NCBI GenBank assembly: GCA_017524615.1
Contig: JAFXVJ010000042.1
Span: forward strand, 1 to 64,000
Direction: 5' to 3'
Source of the DNA: Clostridia bacterium
GTDB lineage: Bacteria > Bacillota > Clostridia > Christensenellales > Aristaeellaceae
DNA: 64,000 nucleotides
In this document: positions 44,676-53,740 of the stretch, in pieces
Position numbering within the stretch: position 1 is the stretch's first letter
How the letters are laid out: every line of letters begins with the position of its first letter
Made by a program: the position numbers and the translations under genes
The notes under the pieces: generated by a model
Told to the model about the DNA's origin: nothing
Database searches by the model: none
Seen by the model: only the letters and a program-made list of their open reading frames with translations

Positions 44676-46154
44676 TTATTCCCGCCGCTGCGCGCCGGGC
44701 TCCCCGGGCCATTCCTGCGCCCACAGCGCCTGCTTCCGCGCCAGCATTTCCTCCGTCCTGTCCAGATAATTCCGGATTTCGCTGACGTTGGGCGCACGCT
44801 CGATGCGGCCTATGGCCGGATCCACCCGTTTGCTGATGGCGCCGGCGCCCACGGCCAGCACATGGGCAATCTCCTCCATCATATCCACATTGTACAGGCA
44901 TTCGTGGCCCGGCAGGGCATAGCCCACGTTTTCCAGATTGCCTGCCATGTACTTCTGCCGATACAGATAGTAGGGCCGCATCCCGCGCCGGGCGGCCTCC
45001 CGCCTGCCTTCATCCACCATGCGCTCCACCATATGCCCGTCGGGCAGCTGCGCCTCCCACAGATGCAGCAGACTGCTGCGCTTGATGGACAGGGTGTGCA
45101 CCGTCAGGCTTTCCGGGCGCAAATCCCGGCTCCAGGCCAGGGTCTGCAGGAACATATCCAGGTTTTCCCCCGGCAGCCCGGCAATCAGGTCCATGTTGAT
45201 ATGGGTGAACCCCGCCTGCCGCGCCAGGGCATAGGCCGCCTCCGTTTGGGCGGCGGTATGCCTGCGCCCAATGCGGACGAGGGTTTCATCGTGCATGGTC
45301 TGCGGGTTGATGGAAATGCGCGTCGCCCCGTGATCCCGGATCACGCGCAGTTTGTCCTGATCGATGGTATCCGGCCGGCCCGCCTCCACCGTTACCTCCC
45401 TGGCCCGGTCGATGAAGGGCCGCGCGGCGGACAGCACCCGCTCCAGCATGGGGGCGGAAAGCGAGGTGGGAGTGCCCCCGCCCATGTAAAACGCCCGGGG
45501 ACGCAGCCCTTTTTCCTCCATCAGCGTGAGGGTGCCGGCGATTTCCTTTTCGAGCGCCTCCACATAAGGCGGCAATTGCTTTCCCTTCCCCACCTCTCCG
45601 CTGAGAAAGGAGCAATACGCGCAGCGGCTGACGCAGAAGGGGATGCCCACGTACAGATCCGCCTCCCGGGTGTCCGGAACGGGCATATTCTGCTGCACCT
45701 GAACGATTTCCCGCAGCAGATCCGCCTTGTCCTCCCGCACGTCAAAAGCTTCCCGGGTCTCCGCCACGGCCTCCTCCAGGGTCAGGCCGCGGCTCATGCC
45801 TTCATACAGCAGCCTGGTGGGCCGGATGCCGGTCAGGGAGCCCCAGGGCGGCGTGCGGCCCGTCACCTGCTTCATCACGCCGTACAGCGTCTGCTTGATC
45901 AGCCGCTTGTGATACCGCTTTTCCAACAGGGGATCATCGCTGACTGCCCGGCTTTCCTGCCGGACGGCGGAAAAATCGCCGCTCATTTCCATGCGGCAGC
46001 GCCTGACGCCTTCCTCCGTTTTTTCCGTGTGGACAATCGTCACGCTGCCGCCCGGTTCATTGACCCAGCATTCGATATTCCCCCAAAAAATCCTCACCAC
46101 GTCGGCCAGGTCATTGGCAAACAGCGGAGTGGGGGTCATGATGGATACGATCAT
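44676..46154 (-). CDS. hemZ: radical SAM coproporphyrinogen dehydrogenase-like HemZ
   Basis: A 492-residue radical SAM enzyme of the HemN/HemZ group. The 4Fe-4S ligands are Cys174, Cys178 and Cys181 (CVSRCAYC), after a HemZ-type N-terminal extension. MGGGTPTSL, INPQTMHDETL and INMDLIAGLPGE are typical of the HemN branch. In Bacillus HemZ is linked to oxygen-independent haem synthesis, though its enzymatic role is unsettled and no other haem genes are here. The start ATG at 46154 overlaps the MBL stop (ATGA). Confidence 0.92.
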   Translation of the reverse strand: MIVSIMTPTPLFANDLADVVRIFWGNIECWVNEPGGSVTIVHTEKTEEGVRRCRMEMSGDFSAVRQESRAVSDDPLLEKRYHKRLIKQTLYGVMKQVTGRTPPWGSLTGIRPTRLLYEGMSRGLTLEEAVAETREAFDVREDKADLLREIVQVQQNMPVPDTREADLYVGIPFCVSRCAYCSFLSGEVGKGKQLPPYVEALEKEIAGTLTLMEEKGLRPRAFYMGGGTPTSLSAPMLERVLSAARPFIDRAREVTVEAGRPDTIDQDKLRVIRDHGATRISINPQTMHDETLVRIGRRHTAAQTEAAYALARQAGFTHINMDLIAGLPGENLDMFLQTLAWSRDLRPESLTVHTLSIKRSSLLHLWEAQLPDGHMVERMVDEGRREAARRGMRPYYLYRQKYMAGNLENVGYALPGHECLYNVDMMEEIAHVLAVGAGAISKRVDPAIGRIERAPNVSEIRNYLDRTEEMLARKQALWAQEWPGEPGAQRRE

Positions 46155-46747
46155 AGGCGATAGTGCTCCCGTTCCGTCAGTATATTCGTGGGTTCTCCGT
46201 GGCCCGGACACACGATCCAGTTTTTTTCCGATTGCAGCAGCCGCCGCAGAGACCTGCTCAGCGCATCGAAATCCCCGCCCGGGAAATCCGTGCGGCCGTA
46301 GGACCCCTGAAACAGGGTATCCCCCGTGAACAGCACGTCCCCGATGGCGTAAGCCACGCTCCCCAGGGTATGGCCCGGCAGATGCATCACCCGGATATCC
46401 AGATCCGCCAGGCGCAGCTTCATCCCTTCCTGCACAAAGCCGGTGGCGGCAGGCCGGGGCGTGCGGTCCCGGAATCCGTCCGCCAGGCTCCAATACCCGT
46501 CGCTGAGCATGATGTCATCCGCCGGATGAATGTAAATGGGCGTGTCCGCAAAGGCGGAAAGCGCCCCCGTGTGATCAAAATGCCCGTGTGTCAGCAGCAC
46601 TGCCGCCGCTTTTTTCCCGTCCAGCGCAGCCAGGATCCTGTCCGGCTCCGCGGCGGGATCAATCACCAGCGCCTGGTCGCTGCCCTCCAGATACACGATA
46701 TAGCAATTGGTGCTCAGCGGTCCCAATATCAGGGTGTCGATTTTCAT
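46151..46747 (-). CDS. MBL-fold hydrolase, glyoxalase II/YqgX type
   Basis: A 198-residue metallo-beta-lactamase-fold protein. Zinc ligands appear as LLTHGHFDHTGAL, HLPGHTLGS, LFTGDTLF and CPGHGEPT, the full glyoxalase II-like set without the C-terminal HAGH domain. This short form corresponds to YqgX. It is set in the conserved clostridial order dtd - MBL - hemZ. Substrate unknown. Confidence 0.92.
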   Translation of the reverse strand: MKIDTLILGPLSTNCYIVYLEGSDQALVIDPAAEPDRILAALDGKKAAAVLLTHGHFDHTGALSAFADTPIYIHPADDIMLSDGYWSLADGFRDRTPRPAATGFVQEGMKLRLADLDIRVMHLPGHTLGSVAYAIGDVLFTGDTLFQGSYGRTDFPGGDFDALSRSLRRLLQSEKNWIVCPGHGEPTNILTEREHYRL

Positions 46748-46802
46748 GCAGTCTCCTTCCCTGTCAGCAAAGGCAGTCGATGAGATGCCCGGGTCTCCGC
46801 GC

Positions 46803-47252
46803 TCAAAACATCTTCCGGCTGTCCAGCAGGATGGTCACCGGCCCGTCGTTCACCAGATGCACCATCATGTGGGTGCGGAACACGCCGTTTTCCACCGGCA
46901 CGCCCAATTGCCGGATTTCCGCGCAGCAGCGCTCATACAGCTCATTGGCCCGCTCCGGTTTTTCCGCCTGGGTAAAGCCGGGACGGTTCTGTCCCCGGGC
47001 GTCGCCCAGCAGGGTAAACTGGCTCACGGCCAGCACCCGTCCTCCCACGTCCTTCACCGAGAGGTTCATTTTGTCGTTTTCATCCTCAAAGATCCGCAGC
47101 TTGGCAATTTTCCCCGCCAGATAAGCCGCGTCCTTTTCCGTGTCCCCCGCTTCCACGCCGATCAGCGCCATCAGGCCCTTTTCGATCCGGCCCGTTTCCG
47201 CGCCTTCCACGGTGACATACGCTTCCGACACCCGCTGCACCACTGCCCGCAT
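46803..47252 (-). CDS. dtd: D-aminoacyl-tRNA deacylase Dtd
   Basis: A 149-residue proofreading enzyme that removes D-amino acids from tRNA. Both signatures are present: [21 protein letters not shown] and, near the C-terminus, HLVNDGPVT. Length is typical. The start lies three bases after the FAD protein stop, so the two are co-transcribed. Confidence 0.97.
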   Translation of the reverse strand: MRAVVQRVSEAYVTVEGAETGRIEKGLMALIGVEAGDTEKDAAYLAGKIAKLRIFEDENDKMNLSVKDVGGRVLAVSQFTLLGDARGQNRPGFTQAEKPERANELYERCCAEIRQLGVPVENGVFRTHMMVHLVNDGPVTILLDSRKMF

Positions 47253-47255
47253 GGC

Positions 47256-48860
47256 CTATTCCTCCATCCATCCTTTGTTCTTCATCACGGCCTCCGCCAC
47301 CCGGATGCCGTCCACCGCTGCGCTCATGATGCCCCCGGCATAGCCGGCGCCCTCGCCGCAGGGATACAGGCCGCCTACGCTGCTTTCGTATCTTGCGTCC
47401 CTCAGCAGCCTCACCGGGCAGGAGGAGCGGCTTTCCACCGCCGTCAGCACGGCGTCCGGCAGGGCGAACCCCCTGAGCTGCCGGTCAAAAACCGACAGGG
47501 CGCTCCGCAGTCCCTGATACGCAAAATCCGGCAGCACATCCCGGAAATCCGCGCATGTGACCCCGGGGCGATAGGTGGGCAGAACGCTGCCCAATTCCCG
47601 GGTCTCCCTGCCCGCCATCAGATCCCCCGCCCGCTGCACCGGCGCGCGGTAGCTGCCGCCGCCCGCGCGGAAGGCCCTTTCCTCCCACAGCCTTTGCAGC
47701 GCATATCCCGCCAGGGGATGATCATCGCCGAAATCCGAGGTACGCACGTCGATGAGCAATGCGGCGTTGGCGTTTTCCCCATCGCGGGCGAACGCGCTCA
47801 TGCCATTGACACACACGCCGCCCAGCCGGCTGGCGGCCGGCACCACCGTGCCCCCGGGACACATGCAGAAGGTGTAGGCGCCTCTGCCGTCCGGCAGCCT
47901 GGCGGACAAATGGTATTCCGCCGCGCCTAAGGCTTTGTGAGCGGCGAATTTCCCGTACTGGCTTTGATTGATCAACCACTGGGGATGCTCGATCCTGGCG
48001 CCAACGGAAAAGGGCTTCTGGATCATATTCACGCCGGCGCGGAACAGCATCTGCTGGGTATCCGCCGCGCTGTGGCCAACGGCCAGGATCAGCGCGTCGG
48101 TGATGATTTCTCCCTTGCCCCTGGCGTCCGTGTATTCCGCCGCTTCCATCTGGCCCGCCCGGAGGCGCAGTCCCGTCAGCCTAGTGTCAAAGCGCACTTC
48201 TCCGCCCAGGGACAGGATTTCCTCCCGGATGGCGACCACCACGCGGGGCAGGTTATCCGTGCCGATATGGGGATGGGCCAGATACAGGATCTCCTCCGGC
48301 GCGCCGTGATCGAACAGTTCCTTCAGCACCGTGCGGCACCGGGGATCCTTGATGCCGGTGGTCAGCTTTCCGTCGGAAAACGCTCCCGCGCCGCCCTCGC
48401 CGAACTGCACGTTGCTTTCGGGGTCCAGTTCTCCCGTATCAGAAAACCTTTCCACTGTTTTCCTGCGTTCCTCCACCCGCTGTCCACGTTCGAGCACAAT
48501 GGGCCTCATCCCCGACCGGGCCAGGGTCAACGCGGCGAACAGCCCGCCCGGGCCAAAGCCGGCCACCACCGGCCGCAGGCCCCTGTATTCGCCCCGTATG
48601 ACCGGAATGGGCGTCATGGGCGGCACTTTGACCGCGACGCCGGGCTTCAGGGCGCGCAGAAGGGTTTCTTCATTTCTTAACGCAATATCGACGGCCATCA
48701 CAAAATGAACGTCTCCCTGATCCCGGGCGTCCACGCTCTTTTTGCCGATCCGCCAGGAAATCACCTGGCTTCTGTCCGCCTTCAGCTTTTTCAGGGCCAT
48801 TCCAAGCGGCGCATCCCGATCTGCGTCCAGCGGCACCTTCACATTCCCCACGCGGATCAT
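47256..48860 (-). CDS. FAD-dependent oxidoreductase (COG2509 type)
   Basis: A 534-residue flavoprotein. An N-terminal domain of about 90 residues precedes the dinucleotide-binding GFGPGGLFAALTLARSG and LERG. GEGGAGAFSDGKLTTG and a C-terminal YPCGEGAGYAGGIMSAAVDGIRVAEA (FAD-binding end) are the family markers. The family is widespread and uncharacterised. It heads the dtd-MBL-hemZ operon from a good promoter. Confidence 0.9.
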   Translation of the reverse strand: MIRVGNVKVPLDADRDAPLGMALKKLKADRSQVISWRIGKKSVDARDQGDVHFVMAVDIALRNEETLLRALKPGVAVKVPPMTPIPVIRGEYRGLRPVVAGFGPGGLFAALTLARSGMRPIVLERGQRVEERRKTVERFSDTGELDPESNVQFGEGGAGAFSDGKLTTGIKDPRCRTVLKELFDHGAPEEILYLAHPHIGTDNLPRVVVAIREEILSLGGEVRFDTRLTGLRLRAGQMEAAEYTDARGKGEIITDALILAVGHSAADTQQMLFRAGVNMIQKPFSVGARIEHPQWLINQSQYGKFAAHKALGAAEYHLSARLPDGRGAYTFCMCPGGTVVPAASRLGGVCVNGMSAFARDGENANAALLIDVRTSDFGDDHPLAGYALQRLWEERAFRAGGGSYRAPVQRAGDLMAGRETRELGSVLPTYRPGVTCADFRDVLPDFAYQGLRSALSVFDRQLRGFALPDAVLTAVESRSSCPVRLLRDARYESSVGGLYPCGEGAGYAGGIMSAAVDGIRVAEAVMKNKGWMEE

Positions 48861-48890
48861 CCCGCCGCCCCCTTTCCGGATTCTTCGCGT

Positions 48891-48919
48891 ATTATAGCAT
48901 GCCTTACGCGGAAATTCAA
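48891..48919 (-). promoter_or_regulatory. sigma-A promoter of the FAD protein-dtd-hemZ operon
   Basis: On the minus strand: TTGAAT (48919-48914), a 17-bp spacer ending TGC, and TATAAT (48896-48891), an extended -10. It is divergent from rimO. Confidence 0.8.
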
Positions 48920-48939
48920 ACAGGAATGCGCAAAGCCCC

Positions 48940-48969
48940 TTGTTTCCGCGGCCGGAAGTATGTTACAAT
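48940..48969 (+). promoter_or_regulatory. promoter of rimO
   Basis: TTGTTT (48940-48945), an 18-bp spacer and TACAAT (48964-48969) with an upstream TGT, an extended -10. Confidence 0.65.
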
Positions 48970-49030
48970 GACTTGCCGGTCCCCATACGGGCCGTGCCGG
49001 AATACGAAATCAATCGGAGACAGAAAACAA

Positions 49031-50350
49031 ATGAACGGATTGAACGGGCTGAAAATCGGCATGATTTCCCTGGGATGCGTGAAGAATCGGGTGGATTCCG
49101 AGCAGATGCTCAGCGAATTAACGACGGCGGGCATGGAAATCACCCATGAGCCGCGGGAAGCGGACGTGCTGATCGTAAACACCTGCGGGTTCATCGCCCC
49201 GGCCAAGGAAGAATCCATCGACGCGATTTTTGAAATGGCCGAATACAAAAAAACGGGCCGGTGCCGGGTGCTGTGCGTCACCGGCTGCCTGGCCCAGCGG
49301 TACAAAGAGGATCTGCTGAGGGAGATCCCGGAAATCGACTGCCTGCTGGGCGTGGGGCAGTACGCCCGTCTGACGGAGTATATATCCCAGGCCCTGTCCG
49401 GCGGCCGTCCGGCCGACACCCGCCGCAATCCCGCTTTTTTGGAATGCGGCCGGGTGCTGACCACCCCCTCCTATTCCGCGTACATCAAGATCGGCGACGG
49501 CTGCGACAACCGCTGCGCCTACTGCGCCATTCCCCTCATCCGGGGCGGCTACCGTTCCCGCCCGCAGGACGCCATCCTGGCGGAAATGCGCCAATTGGCC
49601 CGGCAAGGCGTGCGGGAGCACATCCTCATCGCCCAGGACACCACCAAATACGGCGTGGATACCGGCTCCTCCCTGACGGAGCTGATGGAAAAGGCCGCCG
49701 CCGTCGAGGGCGTGGATTGGCTTCGCAGCCTGTACATGTATCCCGACGAAACCGACATGAAGCTGCTGGAAACCATGGCAAAGCATGACAGCATCTGCAA
49801 ATATCTGGATCTGCCTCTCCAGCACGCCGCCCCCGACCTGCTGAAAAAAATGAACCGTCGGGGCACGGTTCAGCACACCCGGGAAATGCTGTCCGCCGCG
49901 CGGGAGATGGGCTTCTGCCTGCGCACCACCTTTATCGTGGGCTTCCCCGGGGAAACGGAGGCGGACTTTGACGCGCTGATGGCCTTCACCGAGGAAATGG
50001 CCTTTGACCGGATGGGCGCTTTCGCCTATTCTCCCGAGGAGGATACCCCCGCGGCCTCCATGCCCGATCAGGTGCCTGAAGAAATCAAGCAGGATCGCCT
50101 GGACCGGCTGATGGCGCTGCAAGCCAGGATCAGCCTGGAGCGCAACCGCCTGCGCGTTGGGAAAACGGAAAAGCTGCTGGTCACCGGCCACAACGGCATG
50201 CATTACACCGCCCGCTCCGCCTGGGAAGCCCCGGACGCCGACGGCGAAATCGCCCTGATGAGCGAAAAGCCCCTCACGGAAGGCCAGTTCGTCCGGGCGG
50301 AGATCACCGGGGCCGATACCTATGACCTGACTGCGCGCATTTCAGAATAA
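49031..50350 (+). CDS. rimO: ribosomal protein S12 methylthiotransferase RimO
   Basis: A 439-residue radical SAM enzyme that adds a methylthio group to an aspartate of S12. The N-terminal UPF0004 domain has Cys16, Cys52 and Cys86; the radical SAM cluster is Cys158, Cys162 and Cys165 (CDNRCAYC); a TRAM domain ends the protein. The SLGCVKNRVDSE opening is specific for RimO rather than MiaB. The ATG at 49031 follows GGAGA; a longer upstream frame has no support. Confidence 0.95.
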   Translation: MNGLNGLKIGMISLGCVKNRVDSEQMLSELTTAGMEITHEPREADVLIVNTCGFIAPAKEESIDAIFEMAEYKKTGRCRVLCVTGCLAQRYKEDLLREIPEIDCLLGVGQYARLTEYISQALSGGRPADTRRNPAFLECGRVLTTPSYSAYIKIGDGCDNRCAYCAIPLIRGGYRSRPQDAILAEMRQLARQGVREHILIAQDTTKYGVDTGSSLTELMEKAAAVEGVDWLRSLYMYPDETDMKLLETMAKHDSICKYLDLPLQHAAPDLLKKMNRRGTVQHTREMLSAAREMGFCLRTTFIVGFPGETEADFDALMAFTEEMAFDRMGAFAYSPEEDTPAASMPDQVPEEIKQDRLDRLMALQARISLERNRLRVGKTEKLLVTGHNGMHYTARSAWEAPDADGEIALMSEKPLTEGQFVRAEITGADTYDLTARISE

Positions 50351-50360
50351 AGCGCCGCGG

Positions 50361-50798
50361 TCAGCACCGGAAACGCATTTCCTCCATTCCATTTTCAAAA
50401 ACACCGGTGGCTTCAAAGCCCATGGAAGCGTACAGCCGTTTTGCCGCGGTATTCTCCGGCACGACGCCGGTGTAGATTTCATGCACGTGAAACCTGTCCT
50501 TCAGATAAGCGATCCCTGCCGCAAGGGCTTCCCTGCCGAAGCCCTTGTTTTGATATTCCCGGTCGATCAGCAGCTTCCACAGGGTATAATACGCCTTTGC
50601 TTCATAATATCCCAGCATGATGAATCCCACCACCGTCTGCCCGTCCAGGACGGCGAAGGGCCAGGCGGTGTCCCGGTATACCCAGGCCTGGGCCAGGGAT
50701 TCCGCGGGAGACGAAACAAAGCCCCGCTGGCCGTCCCCGATCCGCAGGGCCAGTACCGCGTCCAGGTTTTCTTGGGTGATCGGCTCCAGCCTGACCAT
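50361..50798 (-). CDS. GNAT acetyltransferase, polyamine-acetyltransferase-like
   Basis: A 145-residue GNAT. The pattern QRGFVSSPAESLAQAW, then VVGFIMLGYY, YYTLWKLLIDREYQNKGFGREAL and NTAAKRLYASMGFEATG resembles BltD/diamine N-acetyltransferases. It lies five bases downstream of an Orn/Lys/Arg decarboxylase, which makes acetylation of the amine product a reasonable inference. Confidence 0.82.
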   Translation of the reverse strand: MVRLEPITQENLDAVLALRIGDGQRGFVSSPAESLAQAWVYRDTAWPFAVLDGQTVVGFIMLGYYEAKAYYTLWKLLIDREYQNKGFGREALAAGIAYLKDRFHVHEIYTGVVPENTAAKRLYASMGFEATGVFENGMEEMRFRC

Positions 50799-50802
50799 CG
50801 GT

Positions 50803-52155
50803 TTATTTCTCCCCTTCCGTTACGATCCGGCAGCTTTCGATCCCGTAATACCGGAAGCACCGGATCGCCTCCCGCGTGATGATTTCCCCGCTGATCAGGA
50901 TGGGGATGCAGGGCGGGCAGGCGGTTTGGGCGTCGGCCAGGATCCTGCCCCCGGCGTCCTCCACGGGGATCTCCCTGGACGGGGCCAGCAGCGCTTCCCG
51001 GATGGACAGGGCCCGTTCCGTTTTGGGCGCAGGCGGCGGCGCGCCGTCAACGGGTTCCTTGCGCGGCACGGCAAGCAGCGCTTCTCCCCACCGTTCCAGC
51101 GCCTGCGCGCCCGTTTCCGGCGTGACCATGGCGGTGAGGAAATCCGGATCGGAAAACTCGCATTCCATATTGCGCGCCCGAAGGTATTCGTGCAGCGCGT
51201 CCCCCGTATAGCCGTACCCCTTGGGGGCCAGGGTGATTTTGCACGGTTCGTCGCCGGCCAGGTCGTAGCCTCTGGCCAGCAGGCGGCCTTTCAGGGCGGA
51301 CGTATCCCCACACAGAGCCGCCAGCTTTTCCCTGTATCCGTCGGAAAGATACGCGTTGCACCGATCCAGGGACTGCAGGATCAGATAGGAGGGGCTCGTG
51401 GACGCGAACAGCGCCATGGCCTTTTCCGCGCTGTCGGAAAGCGTATCCGGCGCGCCCTTGCCAAGATGGAGATACGCGCCGCCGGTCAGCGCCGGAAGGG
51501 TTTTATGGGCGGAATCGCAGCACAGATCCGCGCCCATGGAAATGGGATGCCGATCCGTGGGCAGGAATTTCAGATACGCGCCGTGGGCGTTGTCCACCAG
51601 CAGCAGCACACCGTATCGGCGGCACACGGCGGACAGCGCGCCGACGTTCGTCACATGGCCCAAATAGTCCGGAGAGGTGACATACACCGCGGCGGGCTTT
51701 TCCTGCATGCCGCGCAGCCGCGTTTCCAACTCCGGCGCGGTGATCCGGCAGGAAATCAGGCTCGCTTCCCTTTCCGGGATGAGCCATTCTACCTCTGCGT
51801 CCATCAGGGCGCAGGCGGAAATAAAGGCCCGGTGCGCGTTGCGGCCCGCCAGGATCAGGGCACGCCTGCCGTTTTCCCTGCCCCACAGCAGCGCCAGATA
51901 CACCATGGCCCGGATGCACAGGGAGGAGCCTTCTGTGGAATAGACGGTCCTGCCCGCGCCAAAGAGCGCCGCGGCGTTTTCCTCGCTTTGCCGGATGATC
52001 CCTCGCGCGCGGTACAGCTCGTCCGCGCCGCGGATCTCCGTGATGTCGAGGGCTTCCACACCCAAAAAAGAGCGGCCTTTATGCCCCGGCATGTGCAGGC
52101 GCACGCCGCCCTTTTTTCTGTATTCCGCGACAAAATCACAAATCGGCGTATCCAT
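50803..52155 (-). CDS. Orn/Lys/Arg decarboxylase (YaaO type)
   Basis: A 450-residue fold-type I PLP decarboxylase. Markers are RLHMPGHKGR at the N-terminus, the PLP aspartate in LLLVDNAHGAY, and the Schiff-base lysine in CDSAHKTLPALTGGAYLH. The C-terminal domain is the short form seen in Firmicute YaaO/SpeA. Probably makes cadaverine, putrescine or agmatine; the exact amino acid cannot be told from sequence alone. It precedes the polyamine acetyltransferase-like gene. Confidence 0.92.
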   Translation of the reverse strand: MDTPICDFVAEYRKKGGVRLHMPGHKGRSFLGVEALDITEIRGADELYRARGIIRQSEENAAALFGAGRTVYSTEGSSLCIRAMVYLALLWGRENGRRALILAGRNAHRAFISACALMDAEVEWLIPEREASLISCRITAPELETRLRGMQEKPAAVYVTSPDYLGHVTNVGALSAVCRRYGVLLLVDNAHGAYLKFLPTDRHPISMGADLCCDSAHKTLPALTGGAYLHLGKGAPDTLSDSAEKAMALFASTSPSYLILQSLDRCNAYLSDGYREKLAALCGDTSALKGRLLARGYDLAGDEPCKITLAPKGYGYTGDALHEYLRARNMECEFSDPDFLTAMVTPETGAQALERWGEALLAVPRKEPVDGAPPPAPKTERALSIREALLAPSREIPVEDAGGRILADAQTACPPCIPILISGEIITREAIRCFRYYGIESCRIVTEGEK

Positions 52156-52239
52156 TTTTGATTCCTTGCTATGCCTCTGACAGTTCTTGATTGACCTAAT
52201 GCATAATCAGGTCCCAGCCGCTTTCTTGGAAGGGGGTGC

Positions 52240-52279
52240 GGGGGAAACTGTTCTTTGGCCTCAAAGAACGGTTTCCCCC
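52240..52279. repeat. strong intergenic hairpin
   Basis: An 18-bp stem (GGGGGAAACTGTTCTTTG with CAAAGAACGGTTTCCCCC; one T/G wobble pair) around a GCCT loop. Neither side has a U-tract. It lies between scfB and the decarboxylase. G-rich hairpins of this look recur as dispersed intergenic elements in gut clostridia, but only one copy is in this window. Confidence 0.7.
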
Positions 52280-52288
52280 GCTCATTCT

Positions 52289-53674
52289 CTATTCATCCTC
52301 CTCCAGCGCCTTGGCCGCTTCCAGGAAGATGGCGCACTCCATCCGTTTGCGGAACAGGTCGCACCCGTATTTGTACACGCCCTTCACCGACCCGGTGGCG
52401 TGATAGGCGTTGGCGGCGCACCCGCCGGAGCAGTACAGCTTGGCCCAGCAATCGGCGCATTCCAGCCGGGCGTACACATTGCAGTCGGCAAATTCCCCCT
52501 GCACAGCGTCATTGCTCACGCCGTCCCACACATTGCCCAGCTTGAATTTTTCCTCCCCCACGAACTGATGGCAGGGATACAGGTCGCCCCAGGGCGTCAC
52601 CGCCATGTATTCCGTGCCGGAGCCGCAGCCGGAAATGCGCTTGTAGATGCAGGGGCCGCCGCTCAGGTCGATCATATAATGGTAGAACGTGAACGGCCGG
52701 CCTTCCTTCCGGCGTTTCAGCATCAGTTCCGCCAGCTTTTCATACTGCTCCATCACGATGGGCTTGTCCTCTTCCGTCAGGGCGCCGGGATCGTCCGCCG
52801 CGCATACCACCGGCTCCATACTCAGCTCCGTAAAGCCCAGATCCAGCATGGCTTCGATATCCTTGAGGAAATCGGGATTGGCGTGGGTGAAGGTGCCCCG
52901 CATATAATAGTTTTTCCCGCCCCGGGCCTGGACCAGCTTCTGGAACTTGGGCACGATCCTCTCCCAGCTGCCCCGGCCCGCGTAATCCACCCGGAACCGG
53001 TCGTGGATCTCCTTTCGCCCGTCCAGGGACAAAACCACATTGCTGCACTCGCGGTTGGCAAAGTCGATCACATCGTCGTCGATCAGCAGGCCGTTGGTGG
53101 TGAGGGTGAAGCGGAAATTCTTCCCGTGCTCCTTTTCAATGCTCCGGGCGTAGGCCACCAGATCCTTGACCACCCGGAAATTCATCAGCGGCTCGCCGCC
53201 GAAGAAATCCACCTCCAGGTTGCGGCGGGAGCCGGAATGCGCAATCAGGAAATCCAGCGCCTGCTTGCCCACCTCAAAGGGCATCACGGCCCGGTCGCCG
53301 TGATACTTGCCCTGGCTGGCGAAGCAATAGGAGCAGTTCAGGTTGCAGGTGTGGGCAACATGCAGGCACAGGGCCTTCACCACGCCCGCCGTTTTCTTTT
53401 TCAGTTCTCCCGCCATGGGCGCGAAGGTATCGGGGGTGAATAGCTGTCCGGCGTTCCTGAGCTCGGTGATCTGGTCGTAGCATTCGGCGATCTCACTGTC
53501 CCCCGCTCCCTCCTGCCCCGCGAATCTTTCTTTCACGATGGCCAGGATTTCATCCCTGCTTTTGCTTTCGTACAGGCTGATGATGTCATAGGCGAGATCA
53601 TCCACCACATGCACGCTGCCGGAGCAGGTATCCAGCACGATGGGCAGCCCACCCAGCTTATACTGATGAATCAT
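52289..53674 (-). CDS. scfB: SCIFF radical SAM maturase (thioether-forming)
   Basis: A 461-residue SPASM-type radical SAM enzyme that installs thioether cross-links in the SCIFF peptide encoded just upstream. An N-terminal RRE/PqqD-like precursor-binding region (about 1-90) is followed by radical SAM Cys110, Cys114 and Cys117 (CNLNCSYC) and FFGGEPLMNF. A SPASM region contains Cys342, Cys350, Cys368, Cys398, Cys406, Cys409, Cys415, Cys419 and Cys438, enough for two auxiliary clusters. GGGGAAG precedes the ATG. A terminator lies between it and scfA. Confidence 0.95.
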   Translation of the reverse strand: MIHQYKLGGLPIVLDTCSGSVHVVDDLAYDIISLYESKSRDEILAIVKERFAGQEGAGDSEIAECYDQITELRNAGQLFTPDTFAPMAGELKKKTAGVVKALCLHVAHTCNLNCSYCFASQGKYHGDRAVMPFEVGKQALDFLIAHSGSRRNLEVDFFGGEPLMNFRVVKDLVAYARSIEKEHGKNFRFTLTTNGLLIDDDVIDFANRECSNVVLSLDGRKEIHDRFRVDYAGRGSWERIVPKFQKLVQARGGKNYYMRGTFTHANPDFLKDIEAMLDLGFTELSMEPVVCAADDPGALTEEDKPIVMEQYEKLAELMLKRRKEGRPFTFYHYMIDLSGGPCIYKRISGCGSGTEYMAVTPWGDLYPCHQFVGEEKFKLGNVWDGVSNDAVQGEFADCNVYARLECADCWAKLYCSGGCAANAYHATGSVKGVYKYGCDLFRKRMECAIFLEAAKALEEDE

Positions 53675-53699
53675 GCGTATTTCTTCCCCTTTATCAGAA

Positions 53700-53725
53700 A
53701 AATGCCGCCTGTTCAGGCGGCATTT
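53700..53725 (-). terminator. partial terminator between scfA and scfB
   Basis: A perfect 11-bp stem AAATGCCGCCT / AGGCGGCATTT with a 4-base loop, followed by TTCTG on the minus strand (five Ts counting the stem end). It would let scfA be made in excess over scfB. Confidence 0.75.
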
Positions 53726-53740
53726 GGCGCAGATTTTGGA

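Noticed and set aside
46155..46493. N-terminal extension of hemZ upstream of 46154
   Set aside because: It overlaps the MBL gene in another frame, is low in complexity, and the ATG at 46154 matches family N-termini with ATGA coupling.
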